A stretch of DNA of 64,000 bases. Origin: Poriferisodalis sp965208925. GTDB lineage: Bacteria; Actinomycetota; Acidimicrobiia; Acidimicrobiales; Poriferisodalaceae. Under the pieces are notes generated by a model. That model was not told the DNA's origin. It made no database searches and saw only the letters and a program-made list of their open reading frames with translations. Of this stretch, positions 59,588-64,000 are shown in pieces. The translations under genes and the position numbers were made by a program. Positions within the stretch are counted from its first letter, which is position 1. Every line of letters starts with the position of its first letter. The stretch lies in assembly GCF_965208925.1 (NCBI RefSeq), contig NZ_OZ242364.1, positions 1,550,001 to 1,614,000 of the forward strand, written 5' to 3'.

Positions 59588-61608
59588 CCGATCAGTCTCC
59601 GTTCACGATGAGCATAGACATGGGTGCCTTAGAGGCACTCGGCATCAAACTTTACAGCAATGCAGCCGCAGTTCTCACCGAACTGGTTGCAAATGCCTAC
59701 GACGCTGACGCGACGCTTGTGCAGATCGAGTGGAACATCAGCGAATCCAGCGTTGTTGTCGTGGACAACGGCAGTGGGATGACCCAACAGGAACTCAACG
59801 ACCGTTTTCTTGTCACTGGGTATCAGAAGCGACGTGTCGAGGGAACGCACTCGAAACTGTGGAACCGTCCATTCATGGGTCGCAAAGGCATTGGCAAGCT
59901 GAGTGTTTTCTCGATTGCGGATGAGGTTTTCGTCTACACGACGAAAGTAGGCGAGAGCACCGGATGTAGGATTGTTGTCGATGACTTGAAGCAGCGGATT
60001 TCCTCGGGTCTTCCATATCACCCTGAGCCAGTCGAGGCTCCCGAGGAGTACTCCTTCGCTGGCGAGGCAGCGAGAAGCGGTACGGCAATAGTTCTGAACC
60101 GCCTGACCAGCAAGCGTGTGTCTCTGACGGCCTCAGCGCTCCGTAAGCGGCTTGCTCGGCGATTCGATGTGCTTGATCAAACTCCGTCCGAGGAAGGTGG
60201 CTTCAAGATCGAAATCGATGGTGAGCGACTGACATTCGAAGACCGACAGGATCTGAAGCGACTTGAGTTTCTGTGGGAATTTGGCGAGCAGCGACTACCA
60301 GATCACGCCTTGCCGGCCGGAGTCAACAAATATGTGCTCGATGATTGCACGGTTGAAGGCCGCGACGACTGGCGAGTGCGGGGCTGGATCGGCACTGCCC
60401 GCACCCCGTCGGACTTGGCCGATCAGGATGGAGTGGGTTCGCTCAAGAACATTATCGTGCTGGCGCGCAAGCGCCCAATTCATGAGGGAATCATCGACAA
60501 GCTCGACTTCTCTCGGGTCTTCGGCAATTACGTCACCGGCCAGATTGAGGCCGACTACCTTGACTCAGATAACCCGGACGAGGACGACATCGCCACAAGT
60601 GACCGGCAACGTCTGATCGAAGACGATCCACGGGTAGAAGGCTTACACAAATTCCTGCGAGAAGCATTCAAGACAGCGTCGGATCAATGGAATGCTGAAC
60701 GCCCCAAGCGCAAATCTAAAGATGCTTTCGAGGAATTCCCGGAGCTAGAAACTTGGCGCGATTCGCTGCCCGGCTGGCAGCAGGAGCCTGCAACGAAGAT
60801 GATCTCCACTATCGCGGCCTTGACGTTGGACCAGGCTAACGAACGAACATATCGAGCTTCCCTCTACCGTTCGGGTGTTCTCGCGTTTGCACGCATTGGA
60901 CTGCGGGAGAAATCTGATGAACTCGACCGATTGAGCACACTCGATGCCGAGCATCTACTGCAGCTCTTCGGGGCTCAGGAAGAATATGAGGCAAGTCTCT
61001 GGGCGGACATTCTCCGTGGACGCGTCGAGGCGATACAAAAGCTTGACAACCTCGCAGACGACAATGAGTTAGAGCGAGTGGTTCAAGAGCATGTGTACAA
61101 GAATCTGTGGCTTCTGGATCCGTCGTGGGAACGCGCCACTGAAGATACTTACATGGAGCAACGCTTGAACAATATCGCGCCGGATGTCTTCCCATTGGAC
61201 GATAGGGGAGATGAAATCACCGGCCGGATAGATATTCGGTATCGGACGGCTGCTGGCACCCATGTCATTGTAGAGCTTAAGCGCTATGGCAAGTCTTGTA
61301 CCATCGATGAGCTGATTGCGCAGGGACAGAAATACTACGGCGGAGTTGCCTCTGTGCTAGAGCAACAGGATTCTAGCGATGAGCCTATTGAGGTGGTCTT
61401 TGTACTTGGCCAAGCACCGCGCGTGAATCGTAGTCACAAGTATAACGATAGGGAATACATCACTCGTAGATTGGATGAGATCAACGGGCGCTATGTTCTC
61501 TATCGCCAACTCGTCCGCAATGCGCGAAACCAATACAAAGATTACCTGGATGCGACGCTAAGAGCGTATGAACTCGAGCGTCTATTGGAGGCGCTCGAAG
61601 CCGAGTAG
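59584..61608 (+). CDS. HgiDII/BbrUII-family restriction enzyme with GHKL ATPase domain
   Basis: 674 residues from the ATG at 59584, overlapping the methylase stop (ATGA). An N-terminal GHKL/HSP90-like ATPase has N-box TELVANAYDAD, VVDNGSGM and GRKGIGKLSVFSIAD. The C-terminal ~140 residues hold a PD-(D/E)xK-like nuclease: D in ITGRIDIRY near 545 and E-L-K in HVIVELKRYG near 560, as in DUF4263-type endonucleases. Family members HgiDII and BbrUII cut GTCGAC. It is visibly A/T-richer than the surrounding genes, a sign of transfer. Confidence 0.82.
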   Translation: MTDQSPFTMSIDMGALEALGIKLYSNAAAVLTELVANAYDADATLVQIEWNISESSVVVVDNGSGMTQQELNDRFLVTGYQKRRVEGTHSKLWNRPFMGRKGIGKLSVFSIADEVFVYTTKVGESTGCRIVVDDLKQRISSGLPYHPEPVEAPEEYSFAGEAARSGTAIVLNRLTSKRVSLTASALRKRLARRFDVLDQTPSEEGGFKIEIDGERLTFEDRQDLKRLEFLWEFGEQRLPDHALPAGVNKYVLDDCTVEGRDDWRVRGWIGTARTPSDLADQDGVGSLKNIIVLARKRPIHEGIIDKLDFSRVFGNYVTGQIEADYLDSDNPDEDDIATSDRQRLIEDDPRVEGLHKFLREAFKTASDQWNAERPKRKSKDAFEEFPELETWRDSLPGWQQEPATKMISTIAALTLDQANERTYRASLYRSGVLAFARIGLREKSDELDRLSTLDAEHLLQLFGAQEEYEASLWADILRGRVEAIQKLDNLADDNELERVVQEHVYKNLWLLDPSWERATEDTYMEQRLNNIAPDVFPLDDRGDEITGRIDIRYRTAAGTHVIVELKRYGKSCTIDELIAQGQKYYGGVASVLEQQDSSDEPIEVVFVLGQAPRVNRSHKYNDREYITRRLDEINGRYVLYRQLVRNARNQYKDYLDATLRAYELERLLEALEAE

Positions 61609-61614
61609 CTGATC

Positions 61615-61908
61615 TTAGACTTGCAGAGGACTTGATGGGCTGCACGATGGAGGTTGGCTGTCCGCTTCGGGCACCCCGCACAGCGCTGTCCAGTGGTGCT
61701 CGGTCGCGCAGACGATTGCAACCCTCCTGATCCGACGGCGCGAGCGGCTTGTCGGGGTCTGATTCATCGGGATTGCACTTGTATATCGCGTGGGGCACAG
61801 GCATGCACCGGCGTTGCCTATCCGGGTGACGGCGGAGCCGTTGCCGGTGTGCTCGAGCACCTCGGTTACGAGGAAGTGGATTGCCATCAGCCGCTCGTCA
61901 GGTGTCAC
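61615..61908 (-). pseudogene. Degenerate divergent reading frame, possible CinA-like 5' remnant
   Basis: A 97-codon frame with GTG start reads MTPDERLMAIHFL, close to the CinA-like start MTADERLALVRAI. Its start lies 214 bases from the second methylase ATG, against 212 bases in the first locus. After the first ~15 residues the resemblance fades and the rest is Arg/Pro/Ser-rich and not protein-like. It is best seen as the trailing end of the duplicated methylase promoter region. Confidence 0.3.
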
Positions 61909-62121
61909 TCTTTCGCCTCGTGGTCCCCTCGCCGTGCACTTCGTGCGTGTGATTCAAGCTTCTTGTTCGACGTCAAGTCGCAGCCCGCGAGCGCAGTCCC
62001 GACGCATTGCGGTTAGTCGCTCAAGTAGGACATCCGCATGCGCCGAACGATTGTTGTCACACCGCCGAATGACTATGGCCCAGCGGACGGAATCTTCGCT
62101 CCGCCGAACCGGAGGTGTCGT
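61909..62121. promoter_or_regulatory. Duplicated upstream region of the second methylase
   Basis: This region resembles 56531-56741 in length and in patches such as CCGAACGATTGTTGTCACACC against ACGAACAATTGTGACACC, and both end in GGAGGTG before a start followed by CGA. It probably holds the methylase promoter in both copies. No -35/-10 pair is clear. Confidence 0.4.
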
Positions 62122-63795
62122 ATGCGAACATGCCAGCAGATGGTCTTGACCATGCCGGGAACGGCACTTGATGACGAGCCGGCCGGCGGCATCGTTGACG
62201 AGCAGCAACTGTGCGCGGTTGCGTGGGCCCTCGCCAGCGATGGCTGCCTCAAAGACGTGAACCGTGTTGAGGCGGGCCTCATCGCGAAGGCGGATGGGTC
62301 GCCTTCATCGGCTGCAGTCGAGCGCGTTGCGGCAACAATTCGGTCGGGTGAGGATCCCCTGGGCACTGCATTTGCGTCGCTTCGATCAGCGGCGCAGCGG
62401 CGCAAGCTGGGTGCGACGTACACACCCGCATCGTTGATCGGTCCGATGTCGGACTGGCTGGCGAATCACAAGCGTGCATCTCGTGTCGTGGATCCCGGTG
62501 CTGGGTCAGCGAGATTCCTTGTCGCGGCGGGTCGGCTCCTGCCAGAGGCTCGGCTTGTTGCAGTCGAGATTGACCCGCTCGCTTCGCTGATCGCGCGCGC
62601 GAACCTGACTGCCTTGGGCTTCGATGAGCGGTCAGAAGTGCATACGGCCGACTTCCGTTCGCTGAAGCTGGCAGCTGATCCTGGCCCAACAGCGTTCATC
62701 GGCAACCCTCCTTACGTGCGGCACCATGACATTGCGCCCAAGTGGAAAGCATGGCTACGAGAGCGTTCCGAGGAACTGGGCTTGAAGGCGTCGGCGCTCG
62801 CGGGCCTTCACGTTCACTTCCTGCTCGCAACCGCACATCTCGCGCGAACGGGTGACTACGGCATCTTCGTCACCTCGTCTGAATGGCTCGACGTCGGCTA
62901 CGGACAGCTCGCCCGCGAACTGGTTGCGGGGCCTTTGGGTGGCCTCTCTGTTCATGTTCTCGATGCCCGCAGCCAGGCCTTCGCGGATGCCGCTACCACG
63001 GCGGCCGTTACGGCATTTGAAGTGGGGGAATCGCGGCGCGGCGTCCGTGTGCGCAAGATCAAACGAACCGAAGACTTGCGAGGTCTGCAAGGCGGCAAAC
63101 GGTTCGGCCGTGAGAAGTTGCGCACGACGCGTCGCTGGTCGTCACTACTGGAACCCAAGGTCAGGGTGCCGTCAGAATTCGTTCCGCTCGGCGACTTCTG
63201 CCGTGTGCACCGGGGAGCGGTCACTGGGGCGAATGCCACGTGGGTGACCAAGCAACGCGACCCGAGATTGCCGACAGCAGTGTTGTTCCCAGCAGTGACT
63301 AGGGCGTCCGAGCTGATCGACCTGGACTCGGCATTCTTGAGAGATGACCACCATCTACGTGCAGTGATTGACCTGCCGGATGATCTGGACGTCCTGGGTG
63401 CGGAAGACCGAGAGCTCGTCGAGCGGTTCTTGCGCTCTGCCCGACGGGGGGGTGCGGCGAACAGCTACATCGCCCGTCACAGAAAGCCTTGGTGGTCTGT
63501 CAGGTTGCGTGACCCCGCCCCGATTCTGGCCACGTACATGGCTCGTCGCCCGCCGACGTTCGTGCGCAATCTCGCATCGGTCAGGAACATCAACGCAGTG
63601 CACGGCATCTACCCGTTGCAGCCGCTGTCCGATCCTGCGCTTTGCCGCTTGACCATGGCGCTTCGCAACGGCGCTTCCTTGACTGGCGGTCGTACATACG
63701 CCGGCGGTCTGACGAAGTTTGAGCCTTCGGAGATGGCTCAGGTGATGGTCCCGCCGCCGAGCTGGCTGGAATCGGACGAGCCATGGCCCTCGTAG
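62122..63795 (+). CDS. N6-adenine DNA methylase (M.SalI/M.XamI-like), copy 2
   Basis: 557 residues from the ATG at 62122 with GGAGGTG upstream. It is nearly collinear with copy 1: GATYTPASLIGPMSDWLANH, VVDPGAGSARFLVAAGRL and FIGNPPYVRHHDIAPKW, then shared blocks GLHVHFLLATAHLAR, SSEWLDVGYG and WSSLLEPKV. It is a gamma-class m6A methylase expected to protect the XamI-like nuclease target. Its last 13 bases overlap the nuclease start, giving a conventional two-gene type II locus. Confidence 0.85.
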   Translation: MRTCQQMVLTMPGTALDDEPAGGIVDEQQLCAVAWALASDGCLKDVNRVEAGLIAKADGSPSSAAVERVAATIRSGEDPLGTAFASLRSAAQRRKLGATYTPASLIGPMSDWLANHKRASRVVDPGAGSARFLVAAGRLLPEARLVAVEIDPLASLIARANLTALGFDERSEVHTADFRSLKLAADPGPTAFIGNPPYVRHHDIAPKWKAWLRERSEELGLKASALAGLHVHFLLATAHLARTGDYGIFVTSSEWLDVGYGQLARELVAGPLGGLSVHVLDARSQAFADAATTAAVTAFEVGESRRGVRVRKIKRTEDLRGLQGGKRFGREKLRTTRRWSSLLEPKVRVPSEFVPLGDFCRVHRGAVTGANATWVTKQRDPRLPTAVLFPAVTRASELIDLDSAFLRDDHHLRAVIDLPDDLDVLGAEDRELVERFLRSARRGGAANSYIARHRKPWWSVRLRDPAPILATYMARRPPTFVRNLASVRNINAVHGIYPLQPLSDPALCRLTMALRNGASLTGGRTYAGGLTKFEPSEMAQVMVPPPSWLESDEPWPS

Positions 63796-64000
63796 ATCCT
63801 CCACGCTGGTCGGAAGAGGTGCTCGGACGAGAACGTCTCAAGGCCATCGAGATCTTCCGCGAGGAGCGGCTCACCGAGCCCTTGGAGAGGTACCTCGAGG
63901 CGTTCGATGACTATGCAGCCAGCGTTGACCGCCTCATGCGCGAGAGCGGCGACCTCCGGTCGCTCCACGATGTCGCGCAGGAGGTACTGACTGACACAGA
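63783..64000 (+). CDS. XamI-family restriction endonuclease, N-terminal part (runs off window)
   Basis: The first 72 codons from the ATG at 63783 are present; the rest is beyond the window. PPRWSEEVLGRERLKAIEIF, EERLTEPLERYLEAFDDYA and VDRLMRESGDLRSLHD resemble the N terminus of XamI-family nucleases as I know them. Position directly after an M.XamI/M.SalI-like methylase with a 13-base overlap supports the call. XamI cuts GTCGAC, the same site as SalI. The catalytic residues are not yet reached. Confidence 0.6.
   Translation, partial: MALVDPPRWSEEVLGRERLKAIEIFREERLTEPLERYLEAFDDYAASVDRLMRESGDLRSLHDVAQEVLTDT

Noticed and set aside
1..64000. CRISPR arrays, rRNA and tRNA genes
   Set aside because: No regularly spaced direct repeats and no conserved rRNA or complete tRNA pattern could be found by reading both strands.

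Overview
The window is about 64 kb of GC-rich bacterial DNA. GTG starts, four luciferase-like (F420/FMN) oxidoreductases, tandem CaiB/BaiF CoA-transferases, fused branched-chain amino-acid type ABC permeases and a QueF-type reductase point to Actinomycetota, most likely an Acidimicrobiia lineage. The taxonomic call is inference from gene content; no rRNA or tRNA gene is visible.

Bases 1-9.9 kb carry the end of a substrate-binding protein gene, an unusual internally duplicated membrane-anchored protein, and a convergent Liv-type ABC operon (livF, lipoprotein, LivH-LivM-LivG fusion). A serine hydrolase and a luciferase-like monooxygenase follow. A MazEF-like toxin-antitoxin pair sits at 10.0-10.5 kb. 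Bases 10.6-23.4 kb form a catabolic block: double CaiB/BaiF protein, MFS permease, lone CoxL-type molybdoenzyme, DUF35 protein plus cysteine-less thiolase homologue, Baeyer-Villiger monooxygenase, a second luciferase-like enzyme, a C26 amidohydrolase and a beta-propeller protein.

Bases 23.5-35.3 kb are a defence-type island. A PLD-SNF2 helicase overlaps the start of a large adenine methylase resembling type ISP enzymes. Next come a membrane protein and a DUF3644 protein with a HEPN-like R-N-x3-H motif. A minus-strand DUF488/DUF488/dual-OB operon, a hypothetical protein and a PIN-domain remnant complete the island.

Bases 35.5-53.5 kb return to metabolism: GFA protein, PNPOx-like protein, 2OG oxygenase, hydroxyisobutyrate dehydrogenase family protein, haloalkane dehalogenase, YceI protein, a CBS-less GuaB/GuaC protein, QueF, a winged-helix/membrane/glycosidase-like fusion, an acyl-CoA ligase, two more luciferase-like enzymes, a serine hydrolase, a GATase and a second double CaiB/BaiF protein. 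Two secreted proteins of unknown role are also here or just beyond.

Bases 54.2-64 kb are a second mobile/defence region. A complete IS481-family element (26-bp inverted repeats, 6-bp ACTAGC duplication) lies in the last codons of a hypothetical gene. It is followed by a CinA-like gene and two restriction-modification loci built around paralogous adenine methylases. The first is joined to a C5-cytosine methylase and a GHKL-ATPase HgiDII/BbrUII-family nuclease. The second is joined to the start of a XamI-like nuclease that runs off the window. Known members of both nuclease families cut GTCGAC, so the two loci may be redundant in specificity.
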